NCBI RefSeq assembly: GCF_946222605.1
Contig: NZ_CAMIIE010000055.1
Span: forward strand, 1 to 19,707
Source: an uncultured Acidocella sp.
GTDB taxonomy: Bacteria; Pseudomonadota; Alphaproteobacteria; Acetobacterales; Acetobacteraceae
Reading direction: 5' to 3'
DNA: 19,707 nucleotides
Under the pieces are notes generated by a model that saw only the letters and a list, made by a program, of their open reading frames with translations, was not told the DNA's origin and made no database searches. Position numbers and translations under genes: made by a program. Positions 6,375 to 14,119 of this stretch are shown here, in pieces. The first letter of the stretch is position 1. The number at the start of each line of letters is the position of its first letter.

Positions 6375-6693
6375 GAAACAAACTCGTCGCCAAACCACCA
6401 CAAACCGCGGAGAGCAGGCTGACGATCATCAGACTCAACCGCCGCTCCACATCCCGCTCGCCGCGAATCCGCGCGAGATCCGCGCGCATATCGCCAAGTC
6501 CGCCGACCAATTCGTCGACTTTCGAAAAGATCTTCGCAACCACCAGATCCTCCTGCGCCAGATAACGGACCCGCCAACTCTCCAGCGATTCCGCCTTGGC
6601 TTCGAGAATCCGCAGATCCTGCCTCGCGGCGCCGATATCATTCCTGATTCCCGCCACATCGGCGCGCAGCGCCGCCACCAAATCCTGATCCAT
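6367..6693 (-). CDS. Coiled-coil protein with C-terminal membrane anchor (lysis region)
   Basis: A 108-residue protein. Residues 1-85 form a charged, heptad-like helix (DLRILEAKAESLESW, VDELVGGLGDMRADLARIRGE). One apolar segment follows near the C-terminus (LSLMIVSLLSAVCGGLATSLF). This layout resembles XhlA-like holin accessory proteins and some spanin-like proteins, but the family is not certain. The start at 6693 has AAGGATC upstream. The gene lies just before, and overlaps, the endolysin gene, which supports a lysis role. Confidence 0.65.
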   Translation of the reverse strand: MDQDLVAALRADVAGIRNDIGAARQDLRILEAKAESLESWRVRYLAQEDLVVAKIFSKVDELVGGLGDMRADLARIRGERDVERRLSLMIVSLLSAVCGGLATSLFHG

Positions 6694-6705
6694 TCCTGAT
6701 CCTTT

Positions 6706-8847
6706 TCAGGCCGGCACATCCGACAAGGTGATCGGATATGTCGTCGCCTGTAGCGGCATGTTGATGGCCCAGCCCGACCCCAGATCGTTCGCGATATTCC
6801 AGTTTGTCGGCGGCGGACGCAGCGCGCTGTTATCCGTCACCGCATCGCCCCGGCCGATCTGCGTGCTGCCATAAGGGTAGAAAAACAGCACGGCGGCGAA
6901 GGGATTGCTGATCGCCCGCGCCAACGTCACCGCAATATGCGTCGCATCCACCCGCGCCGCCGCCACGGCGGTGATGATCGTCCCGGGACTGGCGACGGAG
7001 CCGCCATCCATCACCGCAAACCCCGCACCATTCAACGCCTGCAAGGGCAGGATCAGATCAGTCCCGGAATCATGCGTCACCGTCAGGATCAATTCAGTAT
7101 TGGAGGCGCGATAGACATGCGAGATCAACGGCCCGCCTTTCGCCGGCAGTCCGGCGGCGGGCAGGGCGCTGGCCGGAATCGAGTCACTCCAGCCCGACGC
7201 AATCGCCAGCCGCCCCGCCGCATGTACGCCCACCCGCCCATATCGCAGCAGATCCACCTCGTCGCGATGTTCCGGATCGCCACCGCTAAACAGCCCGGTC
7301 GTGGCGTTATAGGTGGAATTCAGCGGGTTCGAATCCGCCGTCTGCGCCGCGAAGATGGTGATATTATTCGCGGCCACACTGGCCAGATCCTCGATCGCCT
7401 CGCGCACCATCTGCACGCCGTCCGCCGTCTCGTAGGGAATCGCGTTCCAGACCAGCAACGGCAATTGCGCCGCCGTGCGTCCCAGCAAGGCCCGCGTCAG
7501 CGCCAGCAGCCGCAGCACGGTGCCTTTATACAGCGCCTTGTTCGCATACGGCATCGTGCTGTCCTGCTCGCTCCAGGGCCAAAGCAGGAAGGTGATGTCC
7601 GCCTCGTCAACGCTGGAAACCAACGCCGAACCGCCGGTGAGATAAGCGCTCAACGCGGCAAAATCCGGTCCACCGCTCCAGGTGGATGGATCCGATCCAT
7701 CGCCCGGATTGGTCAGGAAGGTGCCACTCCCCGTCCCAGGCGGAAACAGCGGCGGCGAGGAGTTCGAGATCGGATGGCCAGAGATTACCGAATAGCGCGC
7801 CGGTGAGAGATAGGTCCCTGAGATTTCCGCCGTATAGGCATAGGATGCGGCGCCCAGATACCAGGCCACACCTTGCGCCAACGCCAACGGCCCGCCGGCA
7901 TTGATGAACCAGGCAGCGTTGGACTGGCCCATCACCAGCAGATTAACGCCCCGCCGCGCGCCCAGCACCCAACGCCCCTGGGCGGCAATCAATGTCTGCA
8001 TATCCGTGCTGGACAAAGCCCGCTCCCAGCACGCCGCCTCATGAAACCAGCATTGCGCGCTGCCCTGGATGGTCGCGTCATGCAGCCACAAAACCTGCGC
8101 CTGGGCGCTGGCGGGCAACGGGTTGGCGACGGCGCTGGCCACCTGCACCCCATCCAGCCACACATCCACCCCCACACCAGGCGTGTTACGCAGGATCACC
8201 GCATGGGTATGGCGCCGCGCCAGGTTTGCGGTCAGCACCGTCGGGCTCGCCGCCGTCGGAAACAGGGTCAGAGTGCTGCCCTCAGCACTATCCGCCTGCA
8301 AAATCGTGATTCCCGCGCCACTCAGCGTATGGATCAGCGGGATCGGCGACTGGTCGACATAATATGTCCCCTGCCGCCAATTTGGCCGCGTCCAGACGAG
8401 GTAGCGCGTCCAGGCCTGCCCGGCGCCAAACTCCAGCCCGGGATGCGACAGCCCCCAATCCGGATCCAGGCTCGGCCCGTAATGCACGATGCTGGCATCC
8501 GGCGCGCCCACCGCGCCCAGAAACCCGTTCACCCGCGGCACCGCCAGCGTCGCCACCGGCGCGGTGTCGGCGCTGACATGGTAGGGCGTCAGCGCCTTGC
8601 CGGCGCCGGATTTATCCTGAAGGCTGCCAACCACGCTGTTGCTGCCGCCCACCGGATTGCCGCTGCCATCCAACAGGCTGCCCAGCAACCCCGCATCCCA
8701 CCACCCGGACAAGCCGCTGATCGCGCTGGGGTAGGGGCCGGCAAACAACCCTGTCGGCACCGCCCCGGCGGGCAACGCACCGATCAGCACCCGCTTTCCC
8801 GAGCCCGACATCAAAGGCGAGCCAGGCTGGTTGAACAACATCACCAT
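6706..8847 (-). CDS. Tail-associated protein with LamG-like region and SGNH esterase domain
   Basis: A 713-residue protein that may bind and deacylate a surface polysaccharide. Residues 45-295 look like a concanavalin/LamG-type sandwich (GLSGWWDAG near 45-53, DVWLDGVQVASAV near 228-240, FHEAACWERALSSTDMQ near 268-284). From about 300 comes an SGNH/SASA-type hydrolase: LLVMGQSNAAW with the presumed nucleophile S309, a WPWSEQD block (423-429) resembling the family WxxGExD motif, and DPEH with D524 and H527 as the rest of a triad. A C-terminal beta-rich domain (about 570-713) follows. ATG at 8847, with another ATG two codons on, gives a 4-bp gap from the preceding fibre gene. There is no chaperone or fibre-assembly gene beside it. 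The substrate is unknown. Confidence 0.8.
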   Translation of the reverse strand: MVMLFNQPGSPLMSGSGKRVLIGALPAGAVPTGLFAGPYPSAISGLSGWWDAGLLGSLLDGSGNPVGGSNSVVGSLQDKSGAGKALTPYHVSADTAPVATLAVPRVNGFLGAVGAPDASIVHYGPSLDPDWGLSHPGLEFGAGQAWTRYLVWTRPNWRQGTYYVDQSPIPLIHTLSGAGITILQADSAEGSTLTLFPTAASPTVLTANLARRHTHAVILRNTPGVGVDVWLDGVQVASAVANPLPASAQAQVLWLHDATIQGSAQCWFHEAACWERALSSTDMQTLIAAQGRWVLGARRGVNLLVMGQSNAAWFINAGGPLALAQGVAWYLGAASYAYTAEISGTYLSPARYSVISGHPISNSSPPLFPPGTGSGTFLTNPGDGSDPSTWSGGPDFAALSAYLTGGSALVSSVDEADITFLLWPWSEQDSTMPYANKALYKGTVLRLLALTRALLGRTAAQLPLLVWNAIPYETADGVQMVREAIEDLASVAANNITIFAAQTADSNPLNSTYNATTGLFSGGDPEHRDEVDLLRYGRVGVHAAGRLAIASGWSDSIPASALPAAGLPAKGGPLISHVYRASNTELILTVTHDSGTDLILPLQALNGAGFAVMDGGSVASPGTIITAVAAARVDATHIAVTLARAISNPFAAVLFFYPYGSTQIGRGDAVTDNSALRPPPTNWNIANDLGSGWAINMPLQATTYPITLSDVPA

Positions 8848-8851
8848 CGGC

Positions 8852-11008
8852 TCAGCTCACCGTCACGGTAAAGCTGCTCACCGCCGTCGCGGCACCGGCC
8901 GTGGTCTGCACCCACACATAATAGGCGCCGGCCGTGGCTGGGCTGGTGTAATAGATGGCCCAAAGCGTATTGGAATCGATCACCGACGCAGCCTGCCAGC
9001 CACTTGTCGGCGCCGTGCTGTTCGAGGTGGACAGCGCCACCTGCACCGAGACCGCCTGTGCCGGCGAAATCGCGCCATTCAGCCCGATCGTCCCAGAGCC
9101 ATGCGTATAGCTGCCGCCCGGATTATTGAACCCGAAACTCACCGCTGCCGACGCCGTCACCGTAATCGCGGAGGACACCGCCGTCAGGCCGCTGCTCGGG
9201 TCCTGTGCCCAGGCATAATAGGTGCCCGCGGCACTCGGCGTCAGCGCGCCGGAAATCGCCCCGGCATTGTTCGCCGCCGCCACCCAGCCGCTGGTCGGCA
9301 CCGTGCTGTTGCTGGTGGTGAGCTGGATATTCACCGCATCCCCAACCGGCGTCACGGCGCCGGACAGGCTGAGCGCGCTCCCCGCCGTCCCGCTGGCCGG
9401 CGCTGAAATCGTCAGGCTCGCCTGGGTCACGTTCACCGCGCCGGAGACCACCTGAACCGCGGTATCGGCGGTCTGCTGCGCCCAGACATAGAAACTCCCC
9501 GCGGCGCTCGGCGTCAGGCTGGCGCTCCAGCCAGTGCCGTTGACGGTTGCACTGTTCCAGCTGCCCGGCGCCGTAGTGGCAGAGCTGGACAAGCCAACCT
9601 GTACCGCCGTCCCGCCCGGCGAAACCGTGCCGGCAATATTGAGCGGCGCGTTGATCTGGCCGGTCGTTGGCATGGTGGTGAAGGCAATCGTCGGCGCCGC
9701 CACGGTAAAGCTGTTCGACACACCAACAACGCTTTGGTTGCCGTGGTCGCGCACCTGCACCGTGTAGGTTCCCGCCGCCAGGCCCGGCAGCGTGAAGCTG
9801 TAGGCATTGGCCGAAATCACCGGGCTCGGCGCGGCGGTCCAGCTGCCGCCGCCATTCGTCGAATAATCCAGCGCCGTCACGGCATCATTGAAAATCCCGC
9901 CGCCGACCACGAAGGCCGTATTCACGGCCGGCGCGCTGATCGCCCCCACCGTGATGGTCGGCGTGTTGGACACGATGCCGCTCCACCAGACGGTCGAGCC
10001 TCCCGAATAGCTGATGCCGACCAGCTGAGTTGAGGCCCCCGGCGGCAACACTGTGCCACCCGTGCCGGACCTGATCCCGGTGCCCATCGTCACCGCGCCG
10101 GCGGAGAGATTGATCAGCGTGCAAGCGAACCCAGCCCCGGTATTCGCGAAATTCGCGGTCAGGGTCAGCGGTGCGCTGGCCACCAGCACGCGCTGATTAT
10201 GCGCGGTCGAATCCAGCACTGTCGCCGTCGTCAGCTCCACCACGCCGGACTGCACGCTGGGCAGCTTGCCCTGCACATAGGTCCAGATCGAGCCGAAACT
10301 CTGCACGCTCAGCGTATTGCTGCCCTGGGCCACCAGCAGCTCATCGCCATCGGTGGCCGGGGCGGCGGCGGGCAATTCATCCACCGTCTGTCCCGCCAGC
10401 AACTGACCATAAGGGATCCAGGCCAGCGCGCCATTCTGCCAGAGCGGCAGATAATCGGCACTGCTCACGCTGCTGGTGGCGGTCCCGACCGCCGGCCCCT
10501 GCAGCCCGGCCCCGGCGGCCCCTGTCGGGCCGGTTGGACCGGCCGGGCCAGCCGGGCCGGCAGGCCCCATCGGCCCAACCGGCCCCGCGACGGCGCTCAC
10601 ATTCACGGAAATCACGCCGCCAGCGGTGATGGATACATTCTGCCCGGCACTGAACAGCCCGGTCAGCGCGCTCACCGGCAACAACCCCGGTCCGGCGGCG
10701 GTGTTGATCACCAGCTCGTCGGTCAGCGCCAGCGCCGCCTGCACCGGATAGCTTGCATGGTCAGCGCCATTCGCGGCCAGCACGCCCCCGGAGAGGGCCA
10801 ACCCCGTCCCCACCGCCACCGCTTCCGGCGTGCCCGTGCCCAGACTGACCCGCCCCAGCAACGCCCCGGACGAGACCTCGATCAGCGGCTGCAGGCTCGC
10901 CGTCACCTGCGCCACGGTCGCCGAATAAACCGAGCCATTCTGCGAAATCGGCAGCAGATCGCTGGCCCCGACGGTTGCCGCCGAGGGGAGTTGCGCAATC
11001 GTTGTCAT
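8852..11008 (-). CDS. Tail fibre with collagen-like segment and four Ig-like repeats
   Basis: A 718-residue fibre-like protein. Residues 1-84 match the N-terminus of the adjacent beta-helix tailspike, suggesting a common attachment module. Residues 142-168 are nine Gly-X-Y triplets (GPVGPMGPAGPAG and so on), which probably trimerise as a collagen-like helix. A central domain follows (about 180-348), then four tandem domains of about 90 residues (349-437, 438-528, 529-618, 619-718). The last three share a TxxSAAGxxYxWAQ-type strand, and domains 3 and 4 share an almost identical TSNSTxPTSGW motif. No enzyme motif is visible, so binding is more likely than degradation. The start at 11008 has AAGG 9 nt upstream. 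The 43-bp gap in front of it is the longest in the cluster. Confidence 0.82.
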   Translation of the reverse strand: MTTIAQLPSAATVGASDLLPISQNGSVYSATVAQVTASLQPLIEVSSGALLGRVSLGTGTPEAVAVGTGLALSGGVLAANGADHASYPVQAALALTDELVINTAAGPGLLPVSALTGLFSAGQNVSITAGGVISVNVSAVAGPVGPMGPAGPAGPAGPTGPTGAAGAGLQGPAVGTATSSVSSADYLPLWQNGALAWIPYGQLLAGQTVDELPAAAPATDGDELLVAQGSNTLSVQSFGSIWTYVQGKLPSVQSGVVELTTATVLDSTAHNQRVLVASAPLTLTANFANTGAGFACTLINLSAGAVTMGTGIRSGTGGTVLPPGASTQLVGISYSGGSTVWWSGIVSNTPTITVGAISAPAVNTAFVVGGGIFNDAVTALDYSTNGGGSWTAAPSPVISANAYSFTLPGLAAGTYTVQVRDHGNQSVVGVSNSFTVAAPTIAFTTMPTTGQINAPLNIAGTVSPGGTAVQVGLSSSATTAPGSWNSATVNGTGWSASLTPSAAGSFYVWAQQTADTAVQVVSGAVNVTQASLTISAPASGTAGSALSLSGAVTPVGDAVNIQLTTSNSTVPTSGWVAAANNAGAISGALTPSAAGTYYAWAQDPSSGLTAVSSAITVTASAAVSFGFNNPGGSYTHGSGTIGLNGAISPAQAVSVQVALSTSNSTAPTSGWQAASVIDSNTLWAIYYTSPATAGAYYVWVQTTAGAATAVSSFTVTVS
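8855..9964 (-). repeat. Four tandem Ig-like domain repeats encoded in the fibre gene
   Basis: The 3' half of the fibre gene encodes four consecutive beta-sandwich-like units of 89-100 residues. Units 2-4 align well around SLTPSAAGSFYVWAQ, ALTPSAAGTYYAWAQ and TSPATAGAYYVWVQ. The first unit is more divergent. Internal duplication is the simplest origin. Confidence 0.7.
10505..10585 (-). repeat. Collagen-like Gly-X-Y triplet tract
   Basis: Nine in-frame Gly-X-Y codon triplets, seven of them GPx, lie between the N-terminal module and the central domain of the fibre. Such tracts act as trimerising stalks in several phage fibres. The DNA is a GC-rich degenerate 9-bp repeat and could change length by recombination. 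Confidence 0.85.
10757..11008 (-). repeat. N-terminal fibre module, copy 2
   Basis: Codes for residues 1-84 of the collagen/Ig fibre. The pattern MTTIxQLPxAAxVxxS, xxIxQNxxxxSATxAQ and LLGxVxxGTxxP..xxxGxxLALSGxxLxA is shared, with the same spacing, with the start of the beta-helix tailspike at 13362-13613. Confidence 0.8.
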
Positions 11009-11051
11009 GAAAACGACCTTGTGATTTGGCCCTTATCCAGGCCGTGAAGGC

Positions 11052-13613
11052 TCAGGCGACAGCGACCCAGTTGCCGCTCCCGGTGCCGGATTGCTTGACC
11101 CAGAAGGTGCTGCCGACGCCGCCATTGAGGTTGCGGAACGTCGAGCCCGCCGGGGCGGACACCACATTCAGCGGCGATCCCCGGCCGATCAGCTCCACCG
11201 CCCCTGTCGGTTCGGTATCCGAGATGATCCGCACCATGCCGCTCCCGGCCGGATGCAGGGAAATATCCCCGGCGCGGGATTTCAGCGCGACGCTGCCATC
11301 GCCGTTCGGCGAGACATAATCACTCTGGCTGAACCGCGCCGCCCGCCACCCGCCGGCCCCCATGCCGACCCAATCGACACTCGCCCCCGCCGGCACAGTC
11401 ATCGTCGTCCCCGTCCAGTTGTTCAAAGGCGGGCTGCCGCCGGGCGCAAAACTCACCGCCGCCAGGCAATCCACGGTCAGCTCGCGGTCCTGCCAGCTCG
11501 GCAACCCCACCTGCACACTCACCGTCGCCCCGGAGCCGTCGCCGGAAATCGTGGCGGTGGTGCCGCTGCCATAGCCGCTGCCGAAGGCCGACATCTGAAT
11601 GCCGATCACCTTGCCGCCGCTCAGCCAGACACGCGCCGCCGCACCGGTGCCAGTGCCCGAAATTGTCACCGTAGCGGTCGTGTACCCCGCTCCCGGCGCC
11701 GTGACTTTTATGAACGTCACCGTCCCCGCCGCCAGCGCGCCCTGCGCGGTCAGGATCTGCGCCACCGGCGCGCTGGCCTGGGAAATGCTCACCGCATCCG
11801 CCAGATCCGGCACGGTCAGCGTATAAACCCCATTCACGCTCGCCGGATTCACTGCCCAACGCGTGGTGAAATTCACCACATTGCGGCGCAGGATGATCGA
11901 ATCCGTATAAGCCGACAGCGCCGTGGTCAGATTGCCGCCGGCATTGACCATGATGACATTGTCCTCGACCCGGGTATTCTGCGCCGCATCCCGGATCAAA
12001 ATCCCCGTGACGCTGCCACTATAATTGATCCAATTTCCGCAGATCGACAGCCCCGTGCAGGCGAGGCCGAAATTATCCCCCGAACCGTCGGATTCGACAT
12101 TCTGCACGGCGATGCCCGCGCCGGTGCAGTCCTGAATGAAATTCGACCGCGCGGTACAATATTGCCCGCCGCCGATATTCAACCCCATCCAGGCGCCATT
12201 GATGTAGTTGCTGTCGACCTCGGTATAGATCGACCCGCCGCAATCGATCCCGAAGGCGGTGGCGCCGGTGATCATATTGCCCGAGATTTTACAGTACCCG
12301 GTATCGCAGAGAATCCCCGCCCCGAACCCAACCGCCGTACTGTTATTGGCGCACAAATTGCCCGAGACGAGAATATTCCGGCCGGAGACATAGATGCCGT
12401 AGATGCCGTTCTCATAACAATTATTGCCGGCGATCACCGCGCCCAGAATGTCAGGATTGGCATTGCCGTACAGGAAAGGCTGGGTAAACACATTATTGGC
12501 GACAAAATTACCCACCAGGATGCCAACGGCATTGTCCCAGCAGCTATTGCCGACGATCTGCAGGGCGCGAACCTTTAATACAAACGCCGGATCATGGCTG
12601 TCCGCATAGATCCCGTTACTTTTATTGCCATATGCGCGCGAATTGGTAACGCTGATGCCATCGGTCGCGAAAATCATCAGCCCGTTATTGGCATTGCCGG
12701 TGAACTCGCAATCATCGACATGATGCCCCACCAGCGTCGGATCACTGGCCAGATAGGTAAGGCCGTTGCCGTTATTCGGCCCCTGCGCATTCTGAAAACT
12801 GCAGCGCGTGATCAATGAGCGCGTGCAGCCAGGCTGCACCACCACCGCGAGCGTATCGGCGGTGATCGACGCATTCGCATCGAACACCACGCCATCAGCA
12901 TAGAAATTCGTCGCCGCGATATTCAGCCAGGTCGCCGTACTGGCGCTTCCGGTCCTGGATTGCGCGGGCCGCTTCAGAATCGAAAGCCCCGCGGTGCCCA
13001 CCAGGCAGCATGTGGTGCCGGTAATGTCGGTCTCCCCGGCGATCGCGTAGGTTTTCGCGCCCAGCCGCACCGGATGGCCGCTGGCAATCGCCGCCAGCAG
13101 CGCCGCGCTATCGTCGGTCACCCCGTCGCCCACCGCGCCATAATCCTCGATCGACACGGCATTGCCGGCCAGCGCCGCGATGGTCCGCGCCACGCTGCCC
13201 CCGGCCGCCGTCGCCGTCAGCCCGCCCGCCGGCAGGCCGGATACATTCGCCATGCCGGCCAGAAAATTGGCGTAGGACACCGCCTGGTTGGCACCCGCCT
13301 GTCCCAGCGCCACCAGATCGCTGGCCCCCGGCACTGTTCCCGTGGGCAAACCGGCAATCACGAAGGGCGCCGCCGTGGCCGACAAGGTGCTGCCCGAAAG
13401 CGCCAGATTGGCGCCGATAGTGATGGGCTGCGGCGCCGCCGTTCCCGGCCCCACCCCGCCCAGCAGCGTATTCTGCGGCAGGCTCAACGCCGCCTGGGTC
13501 CCGGCCAGCATCTGCGCGCGCGTCGCCGACAAGGTCTGGTTATTCTGGAAGATCGCAACCTGCGCGCTGTCGGAAACCGACGCCGCAAGCGGCAACTGGC
13601 CAATCGTGGTCAT
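11052..13613 (-). CDS. Right-handed beta-helix tailspike, pectate-lyase-like fold (putative depolymerase)
   Basis: An 853-residue tailspike. Residues 1-84 form the same attachment-like module as in the next fibre gene. The beta-helix entry signature VSIEDYGAVGDGVTDDSAALL (from about 153) is that of Pectate_lyase_3 phage tailspikes. Through about 150-600 the chain shows short repeating coils such as GNxCxxN, typical of a parallel beta-helix that binds and often cuts capsular or O-antigen polysaccharide. Two GxGYxxxT...ISGxGxGA modules follow (about 632-665 and 671-702), then a C-terminal domain (about 710-853). There are 16 cysteines, many at matching coil positions. Catalytic residues cannot be assigned by eye. 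The start at 13613 has AGAGGA about 7 nt upstream. Confidence 0.88.
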   Translation of the reverse strand: MTTIGQLPLAASVSDSAQVAIFQNNQTLSATRAQMLAGTQAALSLPQNTLLGGVGPGTAAPQPITIGANLALSGSTLSATAAPFVIAGLPTGTVPGASDLVALGQAGANQAVSYANFLAGMANVSGLPAGGLTATAAGGSVARTIAALAGNAVSIEDYGAVGDGVTDDSAALLAAIASGHPVRLGAKTYAIAGETDITGTTCCLVGTAGLSILKRPAQSRTGSASTATWLNIAATNFYADGVVFDANASITADTLAVVVQPGCTRSLITRCSFQNAQGPNNGNGLTYLASDPTLVGHHVDDCEFTGNANNGLMIFATDGISVTNSRAYGNKSNGIYADSHDPAFVLKVRALQIVGNSCWDNAVGILVGNFVANNVFTQPFLYGNANPDILGAVIAGNNCYENGIYGIYVSGRNILVSGNLCANNSTAVGFGAGILCDTGYCKISGNMITGATAFGIDCGGSIYTEVDSNYINGAWMGLNIGGGQYCTARSNFIQDCTGAGIAVQNVESDGSGDNFGLACTGLSICGNWINYSGSVTGILIRDAAQNTRVEDNVIMVNAGGNLTTALSAYTDSIILRRNVVNFTTRWAVNPASVNGVYTLTVPDLADAVSISQASAPVAQILTAQGALAAGTVTFIKVTAPGAGYTTATVTISGTGTGAAARVWLSGGKVIGIQMSAFGSGYGSGTTATISGDGSGATVSVQVGLPSWQDRELTVDCLAAVSFAPGGSPPLNNWTGTTMTVPAGASVDWVGMGAGGWRAARFSQSDYVSPNGDGSVALKSRAGDISLHPAGSGMVRIISDTEPTGAVELIGRGSPLNVVSAPAGSTFRNLNGGVGSTFWVKQSGTGSGNWVAVA
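13362..13613 (-). repeat. N-terminal fibre module, copy 1
   Basis: Codes for residues 1-84 of the beta-helix tailspike and is paralogous to the first 84 residues of the following fibre (10757-11008). Both share the MTTIxQLP opening, the SATxAQ motif and the LALSG motif in the same order. It is probably the part that docks to the baseplate or adaptor. Confidence 0.8.
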
Positions 13614-13626
13614 AGGCTGTCCTCTC

Positions 13627-14109
13627 TCAGAGGGTGGTGAGCGGGGTGCCGGTCGGGTCGGTCAGCGGCTGGCCGCCGGCCGTTGTCAGCGCATCCGCCG
13701 GTGCGGGAATGTTGGCCAGCGCCACCACCGGCAAAGCCAGGCTGCGCGCCAGGCTGCGCCCGCCCGTGGTGCCGGCCGTCACCGTCACCGTATAAACCGT
13801 CCCCGCCACGCCGCCGCTGAGCCACAATACGACGCGCGGCCCATCCGCCGCCGCCGAAACCAGCGTCAAATCCCCTGGATTTTGCGGGCTCACCGTCACG
13901 CTCAGCGTGCTGATCGAATCGCCCGGATTGCCGCTCAGGGCCGGCGCCAGATCGAACACATAATCCAGCGTGTCGCCCGGGTCTTTCTGTGGCCACACCA
14001 AAGGCTGCGGCGGCGGAATTTGCGGGCCGCGCGGTGTGGCGACAAACCCGTCAATCTGCAGATAGCGCGCATTGGAGGGCCGCCAGAGCTGCGTTGCCTG
14101 TGTGCTCAT
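13627..14109 (-). CDS. Putative fibre-to-tail adaptor protein
   Basis: A 160-residue protein with a short hydrophilic N-terminus (MSTQATQLWRPSNARYLQID) and one beta-sandwich-like domain. Key segments are KDPGDTLDYVFDLAP, SISTLSVTVSP, LWLSGGVAGTVYTVTVTAGT and a final LALPVVAL strand. The pattern of a TLDYxxD segment followed by a WxSGGxxGxxYxVT strand pair is common in small proteins called fibre-tail adaptors, which are encoded next to fibre genes. Its place between the baseplate/first fibre and the next two fibres fits that role. The ATG at 14109 has GGAG about 6 nt upstream. The adaptor role is inferred. Confidence 0.6.
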   Translation of the reverse strand: MSTQATQLWRPSNARYLQIDGFVATPRGPQIPPPQPLVWPQKDPGDTLDYVFDLAPALSGNPGDSISTLSVTVSPQNPGDLTLVSAAADGPRVVLWLSGGVAGTVYTVTVTAGTTGGRSLARSLALPVVALANIPAPADALTTAGGQPLTDPTGTPLTTL

Positions 14110-14119
14110 CTCCGGCTCC

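Noticed and set aside
6937..8871. Plus-strand ORFs of 289 and 332 codons
   Set aside because: They oppose the SGNH-domain gene, whose triad and domain order are coherent; the plus products are Arg/Gln/His-rich noise.
11091..12578. Plus-strand ORF of 495 codons
   Set aside because: Antisense to the beta-helix tailspike, which has a clear Pectate_lyase_3 signature; the plus product has repetitive Ala/Arg/Ile composition.
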